From Denitratimonas sp037478135 (GTDB lineage Bacteria; Pseudomonadota; Gammaproteobacteria; Xanthomonadales; Xanthomonadaceae), in contig NZ_JBBHDV010000002.1 of NCBI RefSeq assembly GCF_037478135.1, forward strand, positions 277,506-341,505: 64,000 bases of DNA, read 5' to 3'. Positions 43,905 to 52,302 of this stretch are shown piece by piece (the first letter of the stretch is position 1; the number at the start of each line of letters is the position of its first letter). The translations under genes and the position numbers were made by a program. The notes under the pieces were generated by a model that worked only from the letters and a program-made list of their open reading frames with translations, searched no databases and was not told where the DNA came from.

Positions 43905-44069
43905 TGCGGCTCCTTCTGAGGTTTGCCGCAGTGTAGCCAGCGCCCTGTGGCAATGCGATCAGATCGGTGCTGCGGCTCACAGCCGGGCTGTCACGCGCTT
44001 GTAAGGAGGGCGCGGCGCGGCCAGAATACCGCACCGCATCAAACGTCCTTTCCCAATCGGAGCCGCCGA

Positions 44070-46448
44070 GTGATCCCGCACGTTTTGTGGCTGCATGAGC
44101 TGCGTCTGACCGACCTTGCCCAGGTTGGCGGCAAGAACTCCTCGCTCGGCGAGATGATCGGCAACCTCGCCAAGCTGGGTGTATCGGTGCCCGGCGGCTA
44201 TGCCACCACGGCCGACGCCTTCCGCGAATTCATCGCCCACAACAATCTGGAACAGCGCATTTTCGATCGCTTGGCCGGGTTGGATGTGGAAGATGTCGAC
44301 GCGCTGGTCAAGGCCGGCCGCGACATCCGCAACTGGGTGATCGAAGCCCCGCTGCAGCCGGCGCTGGATACCGCGATCCGCGAGGCCTACGCCAGACTCT
44401 GCGCCGACAACGGTGGCGGTGAGGTAGCCGTCGCGGTGCGTTCTTCAGCCACCGCCGAAGACCTGCCCGATGCCAGCTTCGCCGGGCAGCAGGAAACCTA
44501 TCTGAACGTCACCGGCGCCGACGATGTGGTGGTGAAGGTCAAGGAAGTCTTCGCCAGTCTCTACAACGACCGCGCCATCGCCTATCGCGTGCACCACGGC
44601 TTCAAGCACGAGGATGTGTTCCTGTCGGCCGGCGTGCAGCTGATGGTGCGCTCGGATATCGGCGCGTCCGGCGTGCTGTTCACGCTCGACACCGAATCCG
44701 GCTTCCGCGACGTGGTCTTCGTCACCGCCAGCTACGGTCTGGGTGAAATGGTGGTGCAGGGCGCGGTCAACCCGGACGAGTTCTACGTCTACAAGCCCAC
44801 GCTCAAGGCTGGCAAGCACGCGATCCTGCGCCGCTCGCTCGGCGCCAAGCAGCTGCGCATGGTGTATTCGGATGTGCCCGGCGAGCGCGTGCGCACCGAG
44901 GACACGCCGGTCGAACTGCGCAGCCGCTTTTCGCTGTCCGACGAGGACGTGCAGGAACTGTCGAAGCAGGCCCTGATCATCGAGCAGCACTACGGCCGCC
45001 CGATGGACATCGAATGGGGCAAGGACGGCGCAACCGGCAAGCTCTACATTCTGCAGGCGCGTCCGGAAACGGTGAAATCGCGCGCACGCGCCACCCAGAT
45101 CGAGCGTTTCACGCTGCAACAGCGCGGCCCGGTGCTGGCCGAAGGCCGCGCCATCGGGCAGAAGATCGGCAGCGGCGTGGCGCGCGTGGTGCGCTCGCTT
45201 GAGGACATGGCGCGGGTGCAGCCCGGTGACGTGCTGGTGGCCGACATGACTGATCCGGACTGGGAGCCGGTGATGAAGCGCTCGGCCGCCATCGTCACCA
45301 ATCGCGGTGGCCGCACCTGCCATGCTGCGATCATCGCGCGCGAACTGGGCGTGCCGGCCGTGGTCGGCACCGGCGATGCGTTGAGCCGGATCACCGATGG
45401 CGAGCACGTCACGGTGAGCTGCGCCGAGGGCGATACCGGCTTCATCTACGAAGGCGCGCTGCCGTTCGAGCGCACCACCACCGATCTGGACAATATGCCG
45501 CCGGCGCCGCTGAAGATCATGATGAACGTCGCCAACCCCGAGCGCGCGTTCGACTTCGGCCAGTTGCCCAACGCCGGCATCGGTCTGGCGCGGCTGGAAA
45601 TGATCATCGCCGCGCATATCGGCGTGCATCCCAAGGCGCTGCTCGAATACGACCGCCAGGATGCCGACACCCGCCAGCGCATCGACGAGCGCATCGCCGG
45701 TTATTCCGATCCGGTCGGTTTCTATGTCGACCGCCTGGCCGAAGGCATCGCCACGCTGACCGCCTCGGTCGCGCCCAACCCGGTGATCGTGCGGCTGAGC
45801 GATTTCAAGTCGAACGAATACGCCAACCTCATCGGCGGCCAGCGCTACGAGCCGGACGAGGAGAACCCGATGATCGGCTTCCGTGGCGCCAGCCGCTATG
45901 TCGATCCCTCGTTCGCGCAGGCCTTCGAGCTGGAGTGCCGCGCGGTGTTGCGTGTTCGCGAGGACATGGGGCTGGACAATCTGTGGGTGATGATCCCGTT
46001 CGTGCGCACGCTGGACGAGGGCCGCAAGGTCATCGAGGTGCTGGCGAAGAATGGCCTTCGCCAGGGCGAGAACGGCCTGAAGATCATCATGATGTGCGAG
46101 GTGCCCTCGAACGCGCTTTTGGCCGACGAGTTCCTCGACATCTTCGATGGTTTCTCGATCGGCTCCAACGATCTGACCCAACTCACGCTTGGGCTGGACC
46201 GCGATTCGTCCATCGTCGCGCACCTGTTCGACGAGCGCGATCCGGCGGTCAAGAAGCTGCTGTCGATGGCGATCAAGACCGCCCGTGCGCGCGGCAAGTA
46301 CGTCGGCATCTGCGGTCAGGGCCCGAGCGACCATCCGGATCTGGCGCAGTGGCTGATGGAAGAGGGCATCGAATCGGTGTCGCTCAATCCTGACACCGTG
46401 GTCGACACCTGGTTGAAGCTGGCAAAGGCGAAGAACGCAGCCGGCTGA
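44070..46448 (+). CDS. ppsA: Phosphoenolpyruvate synthase
   Basis: Makes PEP from pyruvate and ATP for gluconeogenesis. 792 residues: N-terminal ATP-grasp nucleotide domain (AVAVRSSATAEDLPDASFAG), central phosphohistidine domain with the catalytic His in NRGGRTCHAAIIARELGVPA, and C-terminal PEP-binding TIM barrel (FSIGSNDLTQLTLGLDRDS). GTG start at 44070 with CGGAG at 44058-44062. The regulator target threonine next to the catalytic His is present (RTCH). Followed by a strong terminator. Confidence 0.97.
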   Translation: MIPHVLWLHELRLTDLAQVGGKNSSLGEMIGNLAKLGVSVPGGYATTADAFREFIAHNNLEQRIFDRLAGLDVEDVDALVKAGRDIRNWVIEAPLQPALDTAIREAYARLCADNGGGEVAVAVRSSATAEDLPDASFAGQQETYLNVTGADDVVVKVKEVFASLYNDRAIAYRVHHGFKHEDVFLSAGVQLMVRSDIGASGVLFTLDTESGFRDVVFVTASYGLGEMVVQGAVNPDEFYVYKPTLKAGKHAILRRSLGAKQLRMVYSDVPGERVRTEDTPVELRSRFSLSDEDVQELSKQALIIEQHYGRPMDIEWGKDGATGKLYILQARPETVKSRARATQIERFTLQQRGPVLAEGRAIGQKIGSGVARVVRSLEDMARVQPGDVLVADMTDPDWEPVMKRSAAIVTNRGGRTCHAAIIARELGVPAVVGTGDALSRITDGEHVTVSCAEGDTGFIYEGALPFERTTTDLDNMPPAPLKIMMNVANPERAFDFGQLPNAGIGLARLEMIIAAHIGVHPKALLEYDRQDADTRQRIDERIAGYSDPVGFYVDRLAEGIATLTASVAPNPVIVRLSDFKSNEYANLIGGQRYEPDEENPMIGFRGASRYVDPSFAQAFELECRAVLRVREDMGLDNLWVMIPFVRTLDEGRKVIEVLAKNGLRQGENGLKIIMMCEVPSNALLADEFLDIFDGFSIGSNDLTQLTLGLDRDSSIVAHLFDERDPAVKKLLSMAIKTARARGKYVGICGQGPSDHPDLAQWLMEEGIESVSLNPDTVVDTWLKLAKAKNAAG

Positions 46449-46476
46449 TGCCGCTCATCGCCAAGGCCTGATCACG

Positions 46477-46504
46477 AAACGCCGATGCCCACGCATCGGC
46501 GTTT
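46477..46504. terminator. Terminator between ppsA and the DUF456 gene
   Basis: A 12-bp stem AAACGCCGATGC / GCATCGGCGTTT with a CCAC loop and A- and T-rich edges can end both convergent transcripts. Confidence 0.82.
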
Positions 46505-46529
46505 CCGTATCCGCCAGCGGTGCGCGTGC

Positions 46530-47015
46530 TTACAGCAGCAAGGCCAGCACGAACACGCCCAGCATCAGGAACGCGATGCCGATCTTCGCGATCGTGCCCA
46601 GCAGCAACCCGATCCAGGTGCCGATGCCCACGCGCGTGGCCAGCGTGCTTTTGCGGCTGTAGGCAAGCTCGCCCAGAAACGCTCCGATGAACGGCCCCAG
46701 CACCACGCCGATCAACCCGAAAAACAGCCCGACCACGGTACCGATCGCGGCACCGATCAATGCCAGCCGGCTCGCACCCACGCGCTGCGCACCGATCAAT
46801 CCGGCCAGCAGGTCCAGGAACACCGACAACAGCGTCAGCACGCCCAGCACCACCAGCATGCCGGGCCCGAGCAGGCTGAAATTTCCGGCCCAGGCCACCA
46901 TCAGCATGCCGGCGAACATCAACGGCACGCCCGGCAGCGCCGGCAGCACGATCCCGACGATGCCCACCAGCAACAGCAGGCCGCCGAGGATGTAGAACGC
47001 CAGCGAAATATCCAT
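46530..47015 (-). CDS. DUF456 membrane protein
   Basis: 161 residues, about five hydrophobic segments and Gly-rich loops. The repeated GIVGIVLPALPGVPLMFAGM and GLFFGLIGVVLGPFIGAFLG motif pair matches the DUF456 family. Small inner-membrane protein of unknown function. Convergent with ppsA, divergent from slyX (130-nt gap). Confidence 0.83.
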   Translation of the reverse strand: MDISLAFYILGGLLLLVGIVGIVLPALPGVPLMFAGMLMVAWAGNFSLLGPGMLVVLGVLTLLSVFLDLLAGLIGAQRVGASRLALIGAAIGTVVGLFFGLIGVVLGPFIGAFLGELAYSRKSTLATRVGIGTWIGLLLGTIAKIGIAFLMLGVFVLALLL

Positions 47016-47145
47016 TCGAAATCCAGCGGGAAAGTGGTCGAATCATCGCCGATCGCGGCTGTACCGCAGATGGCGCAGGCCGTGGCGAGGCCCGGGAGTG
47101 GCTCAAAGTCATCGCCGCACCCGCCATCCACGATAGAATCTGCTG

Positions 47146-47352
47146 ATGGACCACGATGCCCGCCTTGTTGAAATCGAAACCCGCCTGGCCTTCCAGGAGC
47201 TTGCCCTGGGCGAGCTCAGCGATCTGGTCAACCGCCAGCGTCTGGAACTGGAGGCGCTGCGGCATGCCTTTGCGCAGGCCAGCGCGGAACTGGGCGCGCT
47301 GCGTGACGGACTGAGCCCGCCAGCGGCGAACGAACCACCCCCACATTACTGA
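47146..47352 (+). CDS. slyX: SlyX-like protein
   Basis: 68 residues, a coiled coil (VEIETRLAFQELALGELSDL and RLELEALRHAFAQASAEL) ending in NEPPPHY, the typical SlyX terminus. Cytoplasmic, unknown role, small dimer likely. It lies 11 nt upstream of the DUF2058 gene. Confidence 0.85.
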   Translation: MDHDARLVEIETRLAFQELALGELSDLVNRQRLELEALRHAFAQASAELGALRDGLSPPAANEPPPHY

Positions 47353-47363
47353 GCAATATTGCG

Positions 47364-47984
47364 ATGAGCGATTCCCTCAAGGACCAGTTGATGAAGCTGG
47401 GCTTCAAGGCGCCGCCGCGCGAGGAGCGCCGCCCAGCGGACGAACCACGCCGTGGTGGGGAAAAACGGAGCCAAGGCAGGCGGCCGGGCCGGCCTGCGGC
47501 AAAACCGGGTGCTGGCGACAACCATCGCAAGCCGCAGCGCAATGCCGGCAGTAAGCGTGAGGACATCGATCTGGCCAAGGCCTATGCGATCCGCGCGCAG
47601 AAGGAAAAGGACGAGCGCATCGCCGCCGAAAAGCAGCGCCAGGAAGAAGCCCGCCAGCGCCGCGAAGCGCGCGCGAAATTGACCGAACTGCTGAACCGCG
47701 TGCGGCTGAATCTGGACAATGCCGAGATTGCGCGCCATTTCGAATATGGCGGCAAGATCCGTCGCGTGCACGTGGATGACGCCCAGCTCAAGGCGCTCAA
47801 TGCCGGTGAACTGGCCGTGGTGCAACTGGGCGGGCGCTACCATCTGGTCAGCCTGGCCGATGCGCAGGCCGCCGAGGCGATCATGCCGGGTTCGCTGGCG
47901 CTGCGCGTGGACCCGAACGCGCCGCCGGAAAACGACGAATACGCCGATCCGAAATATCAGGTGCCCGACGATCTGGTCTGGTAG
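47364..47984 (+). CDS. DUF2058 (YaiL-like) protein
   Basis: 206 residues. Begins SDSLKDQLMKLGFKAPPREE, then a basic linker rich in Arg/Lys/Pro (about 25-65), a charged coiled coil (LAKAYAIRAQKEKDERIAAE), and a globular C terminus with ARHFEYGGKIRRVHVDDAQL and DEYADPKYQVPDDLVW. The family is called nucleoprotein/polynucleotide-associated in databases; direct function unknown. The basic linker suggests RNA or DNA binding. Confidence 0.85.
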   Translation: MSDSLKDQLMKLGFKAPPREERRPADEPRRGGEKRSQGRRPGRPAAKPGAGDNHRKPQRNAGSKREDIDLAKAYAIRAQKEKDERIAAEKQRQEEARQRREARAKLTELLNRVRLNLDNAEIARHFEYGGKIRRVHVDDAQLKALNAGELAVVQLGGRYHLVSLADAQAAEAIMPGSLALRVDPNAPPENDEYADPKYQVPDDLVW

Positions 47985-48014
47985 TCTGAAACACCCGCCT
48001 AGGCAGGACCCGCC

Positions 48015-49112
48015 ATGCGCCACGCGTCGTATGCCTTGCCGGTCCTGTTGCTGGTGGCGTTGACGTCCGGCGCCGCGCCGGCACCGCGCTTCCCGTCCGC
48101 TGCGGTCTGGCACCAGGACATTTCCACAGCCGCCACGCATCCTGATTCGACCGACATGATCGCCACGCTCGCCAAGGTCGGTGGCTGGGGCAACAGCAAT
48201 CGGATGCAAATAGATTTTTCGCTGCATGTGCGGCAGCTCGCGCCGGGCGAAAGCGCGCCGCGTCATCCGGTCATTGCGCATCGCATATACGGCGATTACT
48301 ACTTGCCCGATTGCGAGCCGCTGGGCAGCACCATGCCGGTGCCGGCTGACGCCGCGTTCGAGGGCAACGCTGGCCTTGCCTGTGACAACACCGCTGCCGA
48401 TTGCCATCTGATCGTGGTCGAGGGCCAGACCTTGTATGAACTGTATGCCGGCAACCTGCAAGACGGCGTGCTGGATGCGATGTGTCTGGCGGTCTGGGAT
48501 CTGGCCACGGTCTACCCGCCGCAGGGACGCGGCGAACACTGCACCAGCGCCGATGCGGCCGGGTTCCCGATCGCGCCGTTGCTGCCCAATGCCGATGGCG
48601 TGGCGGCCGCGGTGGCGCAACCCGATGGCGATCTGGGCCATGCGATCCGCTTCATCCTGCCCAACAACCGCATGGCCTCGGATGCTCCATTGGGAGGTGT
48701 TGGTGGTCGCTTGTACGTGCGCCCGGCCAGCCATGCCGGCAGCCCTTCAGGGCCGGTCGGCTCGGTGCCGTATGGTGCGCGGTTGCGTTTGCGCGCCGAC
48801 TTCGACATGAGCGGCTACAACGATGCGGCGCGCGTGATCCTGCGCACGATGCAGCGCTACGGCATCGTGCTGGCCGATGGCGGCAATATCGCGTTGACCT
48901 TTGAATCGGACCGCCACACCGGCACCACATGGGCGGCACTGGGCATCACGTCGCATGTTTTCTGGAGCGACAGTGACGGCAACCACAGTCCGGTCAAGGT
49001 GACGGATTTTTCCGTGATCGATACCGGGCCGCGCATCGCCGAAACCTACGATTGCGTGCGCACGCCGATCGTGCCGGGGCAAGGGATATTCCGCGACGGT
49101 TTCGAGGGGTGA
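48015..49112 (+). CDS. Secreted protein of an unnamed family, C-terminal IFRDGFEG tail
   Basis: 365 residues with a signal peptide (MRHASYALPVLLLVALTSGA, cut near APA/PR). Body is beta-rich, with CEPLGSTMPVPADAAFEGN, GDCHLIVV-like ADCHLIVVEGQTLYELYAGN, CTSADAAGFPIAPLLPNADG and ILRTMQRYGIVLADGGNIAL. I recognise the wording of an extracellular family without a known name. It ends in IFRDGFEG; short I-F-x-D-G-F-E tails recur on secreted Lysobacterales proteins and may be a sorting signal. Six or more Cys suggest disulfides. Confidence 0.72.
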   Translation: MRHASYALPVLLLVALTSGAAPAPRFPSAAVWHQDISTAATHPDSTDMIATLAKVGGWGNSNRMQIDFSLHVRQLAPGESAPRHPVIAHRIYGDYYLPDCEPLGSTMPVPADAAFEGNAGLACDNTAADCHLIVVEGQTLYELYAGNLQDGVLDAMCLAVWDLATVYPPQGRGEHCTSADAAGFPIAPLLPNADGVAAAVAQPDGDLGHAIRFILPNNRMASDAPLGGVGGRLYVRPASHAGSPSGPVGSVPYGARLRLRADFDMSGYNDAARVILRTMQRYGIVLADGGNIALTFESDRHTGTTWAALGITSHVFWSDSDGNHSPVKVTDFSVIDTGPRIAETYDCVRTPIVPGQGIFRDGFEG

Positions 49113-49128
49113 GGCCGGGCCGGCAGAT

Positions 49129-49443
49129 TCAGTGCCGGGTGGGTAAGGTTTGCACCATGCGCCCGCGCAGCTGCGCCGGGTCCTCGCCTTGCGGTGGCAC
49201 CAAGGCGTGCAGCGATACGCCCAGTTCGAGTGCGTCGCTTTCGTCCATGCCGTCCAAGGCCCGGAAGTCGGCATCCATCAGCGCCGCGCGGGCGCTGTCG
49301 GGGCTGTCGTAGTTCAGCGTGTTGCCGTCGCTGTCGAGCACTTCGGCGGTGCCCGACTCCCGGATCCGCAGCCGGCTCCAGATCAGGGTGTTGCCCAGCA
49401 CCACCAGCCACCATTGTCCATTCGGGTTGGAAGCCTCGTCCAT
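49129..49443 (-). CDS. Small conserved protein of unknown function
   Basis: 104 residues, soluble. Contains NPNGQWWLVVLGNTLIWSRL, then VLDSDGNTLNYDSPDSARAA and LDGMDESDALELGVSLHALV. A single compact alpha/beta domain is likely. No known motif. Third gene on the minus strand after asnS and the 98-residue membrane protein (11-nt gap), hence probably in one unit. The ATG at 49443 was chosen over a longer upstream frame without features. Confidence 0.65.
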   Translation of the reverse strand: MDEASNPNGQWWLVVLGNTLIWSRLRIRESGTAEVLDSDGNTLNYDSPDSARAALMDADFRALDGMDESDALELGVSLHALVPPQGEDPAQLRGRMVQTLPTRH

Positions 49444-49454
49444 GGTTGGTTTCC

Positions 49455-49751
49455 TCAACGGTAGAACAGCCACAGCGCGCCACTGACCAGCAGCGCGATC
49501 AGCATGCACCACAATGCCAGACTGGCCGGCGTGGCCAGGCCGTTGAGCGAGGTATCGCCCAGTGTCTTGTGGCGGTGAAGCAGCAGCCATTTCAGGCCCT
49601 TCGGCGAGGCGAAGGGAAACGCCCCGAAGCTGCGCAGCAGTTCGGGGTGACGGTCGCGCAGATGCACCAGCGACATCGGCCAGAACAGCACGAAGGCCAT
49701 CGCACCGGAAATGGCGACCGCCAGCGTGGTCAGCGCAAGAAAGATGCCCAC
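49455..49751 (-). CDS. Two-helix membrane protein of unknown function
   Basis: 98 residues: helix at about 2-26, a cytoplasmic-type basic loop (HLRDRHPELLRSFGAFPFAS and LLLHRHKTLGD), and a second helix at about 75-97 ending in WLFYR. Layout resembles UspB (two helices, basic loop), but the sequence does not settle it. GTG start, three bases from the asnS stop, so cotranscribed. Confidence 0.6.
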   Translation of the reverse strand: MGIFLALTTLAVAISGAMAFVLFWPMSLVHLRDRHPELLRSFGAFPFASPKGLKWLLLHRHKTLGDTSLNGLATPASLALWCMLIALLVSGALWLFYR

Positions 49752-49754
49752 CGC

Positions 49755-51155
49755 TCAGTACTCGGCGCTGCCAGGCACGCGCGGGTAGGGGATCGCATCG
49801 CGGATGTTGGACAGGCCGCAGACATAGACCACCAGGCGCTCGAAGCCCAGGCCGAAGCCGGCATGCGGCACCGTGCCGTAGCGACGGAAATCGCGGTACC
49901 AGCCGTAGTGTTCGCGGTCCAGGCCGAACTGGTCCATGCGCTGGTCGAGCACGTCCAGGCGCTCTTCGCGCTGACTGCCGCCGATGATTTCGCCGATGCC
50001 CGGCGCCAGTACGTCCATCGCTGCGACGGTCTTGCCGTCATCATTCAGGCGCATGTAGAAGGCCTTGAAGTGCTCGGGGTAGTTGACCACCACCACCGGC
50101 CGGCCGACGTGCTGTTCGGTCAGCCAGCGCTCGTGTTCGGTTTGCAGGTCCAGGCCCCACTCGGCCGGGAATTCGAACTTCTGCCCGGACTTTTGCAGCA
50201 GCGCCACCGCATCGGTGTATTCGATGCGCTCGAACGGTGCGTTGATGAAGGTTTCCAGCCGCGTCACCGCATCCTTCTGCACGCGCTCGGCGATGAAGGC
50301 CATGTCGTCGGCGCGCTCGTCCAGCACTGCGCGGAACAGGTATTTGAGGAAGGCTTCGGCCAAGTTGGCGTTGTCGTTGAGATCGGCGAAGGCGATTTCC
50401 GGCTCGATCATCCAGAACTCGGCCAGATGGCGCGTGGTGTGGCTGTGCTCGGCGCGGAAGGTCGGACCGAAGGTGTAGACCTTGCTCAACGCCAGTGCGA
50501 AGGCCTCGACGTTGAGCTGGCCGGACACGGTCAAGAAGGTTTCCTTGCCGAAGAAATCGCGGGAAAAATCGACTTCGCCCTTGTCGCTGCGCGGCAGGTT
50601 GGCCAGATCCAGCGTGGACACGCGGAACATCTGACCTGCGCCTTCGGCATCGGAGGTGGTGATGATCGGCGTGTTGACCCAGTAGAAGCCCTGCTCGTGG
50701 AAGAAGCGGTGCACCGCCTGCGCCAGACAGTGGCGGATACGGGTCACCGCGCCGAACAGGTTGGTGCGCGGGCGCAGGTGTGCGACTTCGCGCAGGAACT
50801 CCAGCGAGTGCGCCTTGGGCTGGATCGGGTAGGTTTCCGGGTCTTCGACAAACCCGGTCACCTCGATCGTTTCAGCCTGGATCTCGAAGGCCTGGCCGGC
50901 GCCCTGAGAAGGCGTCAGCGTGCCGCTCGCGATCACTGCGCAACCGGCGCTCAGATGCTTCACTTCTGATTCGTAATTGGCCAGCGTCGCCGGCGCCACG
51001 ATCTGGATCGGCGCAAAGCACGAGCCGTCGCTGAGGTTGACGAAACTCAACCCGGCCTTGGAATCGCGCCGGGTGCGGACCCAGCCGCGCACGGTAACCT
51101 GGCTGCCGGCGGCAATCGCGCCCGACAGAGCCTGTTTCACGCTGACCACTGACAT
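49755..51155 (-). CDS. asnS: Asparaginyl-tRNA synthetase
   Basis: Class II synthetase. N-terminal OB fold (about 1-110; VTVRGWVRTRRDSKAGLSFV), then the catalytic domain: motif 2 TFGPTFRAEHSHTTRHLAEF, and motif 3 GFGLGFERLVVYVCGLSNIR. The ending SNIRDAIPYPRVPGSAEY is characteristic of AsnRS. 466 residues. The ATG at 51155 is family-consistent. Presence of AsnRS indicates direct Asn-tRNA charging. Confidence 0.97.
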   Translation of the reverse strand: MSVVSVKQALSGAIAAGSQVTVRGWVRTRRDSKAGLSFVNLSDGSCFAPIQIVAPATLANYESEVKHLSAGCAVIASGTLTPSQGAGQAFEIQAETIEVTGFVEDPETYPIQPKAHSLEFLREVAHLRPRTNLFGAVTRIRHCLAQAVHRFFHEQGFYWVNTPIITTSDAEGAGQMFRVSTLDLANLPRSDKGEVDFSRDFFGKETFLTVSGQLNVEAFALALSKVYTFGPTFRAEHSHTTRHLAEFWMIEPEIAFADLNDNANLAEAFLKYLFRAVLDERADDMAFIAERVQKDAVTRLETFINAPFERIEYTDAVALLQKSGQKFEFPAEWGLDLQTEHERWLTEQHVGRPVVVVNYPEHFKAFYMRLNDDGKTVAAMDVLAPGIGEIIGGSQREERLDVLDQRMDQFGLDREHYGWYRDFRRYGTVPHAGFGLGFERLVVYVCGLSNIRDAIPYPRVPGSAEY

Positions 51156-51295
51156 CGCCTTGAATCTCCACGCCATCGGGCGCATCTGTATGGGTCGGCA
51201 ATGATAAGGCAAGCGGCGTGCCGCATGGCATGGACGCAAGCACGCCACGGCGCTACCGTCGCGCCAGGCATCCCACAGTTTGCAGGACTTTCGCG

Positions 51296-51628
51296 ATGAG
51301 CATCCAACTTACCCCGGCCGCGCTGGAACGCGCGCGCCGTTTCCTCCAGGGCGATCCGGCCAGTGTCGGCCTGCGTTTCGGCGTCAAGCGCACCGGCTGC
51401 TCGGGCTGGGGCTATCTGGTCGACGTGGCGCACCAGCGCAACGAGCGCGATCAGGTGTTTGAACAGGATGGCGTCACCGTGCTGGTCGATGCCGACAGCC
51501 TGGCACTGGTGGACGGCACTACGATCGATTTCGTCAAGCGCGGGCTGAATCAGGAATTCGTGTTCCAGAACCCGAACGCCACCGCCGCCTGCGGCTGCGG
51601 CGAAAGCTTCACCACGCAGGATTCCTGA
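51296..51628 (+). CDS. iscA: A-type iron-sulfur carrier, IscA-like
   Basis: 110 residues with the three cluster-binding cysteines C35 (TGCSGWGY), C99 and C101 (CGCGESF). FVKRGLNQEFVFQNPN resembles IscA more than ErpA. Delivers iron or [4Fe-4S] clusters to apoproteins. It is isolated from any isc or suf operon here, divergent from asnS (140-nt gap) and convergent with sugE. Confidence 0.9.
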   Translation: MSIQLTPAALERARRFLQGDPASVGLRFGVKRTGCSGWGYLVDVAHQRNERDQVFEQDGVTVLVDADSLALVDGTTIDFVKRGLNQEFVFQNPNATAACGCGESFTTQDS

Positions 51629-51663
51629 GCGCTGCGGCATGACATGTCGCAGCACCGAAAGGC

Positions 51664-51981
51664 TCAGCCCTCGGCCACCTTCATCAACACCAGGCCGGCG
51701 ATGATCAGGCCGGCCGCCAGCAGGCGCAGCGGCGAGGCTTGTTCGCCCAGCACCAGCACCCCGACCATGAAGGCCCCGGCGGCGCCGATGCCGGTCCACA
51801 CGGTATAGGCCGTGCCCAGGGGCAGATCGCGCATCGCGCGCGCCAGCAGCGTGAAGCTGGCCAGCATGGCGATCACGGTGACAATCGACGGGGTCAGGCG
51901 ACTGAAGCCGTGCGATAGCTTCATCGAATACGCCCACACGATTTCCAGCAAACCCGCGAAAAACAACAGAATCCAGGCCAT
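51664..51981 (-). CDS. sugE: SMR-family guanidinium exporter
   Basis: 105 residues with four helices, working as an antiparallel dimer. SugE/Gdx members export guanidinium by proton antiport. Key residue E13 and W16 lie in LLEIVWAYSMKLSHGFSR; the Gdx-type pattern LPLGTAYTVWTGIGAAGAFM is present. Start at 51981 has GGAG at 51989-51992 (7-nt spacing). The upstream leader holds a probable guanidine-II riboswitch, which supports guanidinium as substrate. Convergent with iscA. Confidence 0.93.
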   Translation of the reverse strand: MAWILLFFAGLLEIVWAYSMKLSHGFSRLTPSIVTVIAMLASFTLLARAMRDLPLGTAYTVWTGIGAAGAFMVGVLVLGEQASPLRLLAAGLIIAGLVLMKVAEG

Positions 51982-52002
51982 CAGACATCTCCGGCGGAAA
52001 AC

Positions 52003-52049
52003 CGGGCCGTCCCGTCTGGATGCCCGCGGCGCGGGGGAGGTCGTCCTCC
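52003..52049 (-). promoter_or_regulatory. Guanidine-II (mini-ykkC) riboswitch
   Basis: On the minus strand two hairpins have the family's ACGR tetraloops: GGAGG-ACGA-CCTCC at 52036-52049 and CGGG-ACGG-CCCG at 52003-52014, with a 21-nt linker. The second hairpin ends about ten bases before the GGAG ribosome site of sugE. Guanidinium bound in both loops is known to free the ribosome site and switch the exporter on. Confidence 0.8.
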
Positions 52050-52157
52050 TGGAAGACCGGCGACATGCCGTCACCGGGCCGTGAAGGCTGGCATATCCAG
52101 CCCGGCAATGGGCGGTGAACACCACGCCCCTTGGCCGATGCCAACAGCGCCCAATCC

Positions 52158-52186
52158 TTGCGCCAAGCCCCGGATTGCACTAAAAT
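52158..52186 (+). promoter_or_regulatory. Sigma-70 promoter of the rpsF operon
   Basis: TTGCGC (-35, 52158-52163) and TAAAAT (-10, 52181-52186) with a 17-base spacer. Transcription is expected to begin near 52193. Confidence 0.75.
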
Positions 52187-52192
52187 TCGCGC

Positions 52193-52302
52193 CCCTTGTC
52201 CACACCGGACAAGGCCCTTGCCTCACTGCCGCGCGGCTCTGCGCCCCGGCGGGAGGCTGTTCGCCGGCAACGATGCCGGCGTCATCCACAAGGAAACAAC
52301 CC
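52193..52302 (+). promoter_or_regulatory. rpsF leader, candidate S6:S18 autoregulatory RNA
   Basis: The ~110-nt leader holds an 8-bp hairpin CCTTGTCC / GGACAAGG (52194-52214) with loop ACACC, giving an ACACCGG context, and a GCCGGC / GCCGGC hairpin (52263-52280) just before AAGGA and the rpsF start. Ribosomal-protein leaders that bind S6:S18 contain a conserved CCG next to a stem; this is a candidate by position and that trinucleotide only. With the sugE leader it fills the 321-nt gap between sugE and rpsF. Confidence 0.45.
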
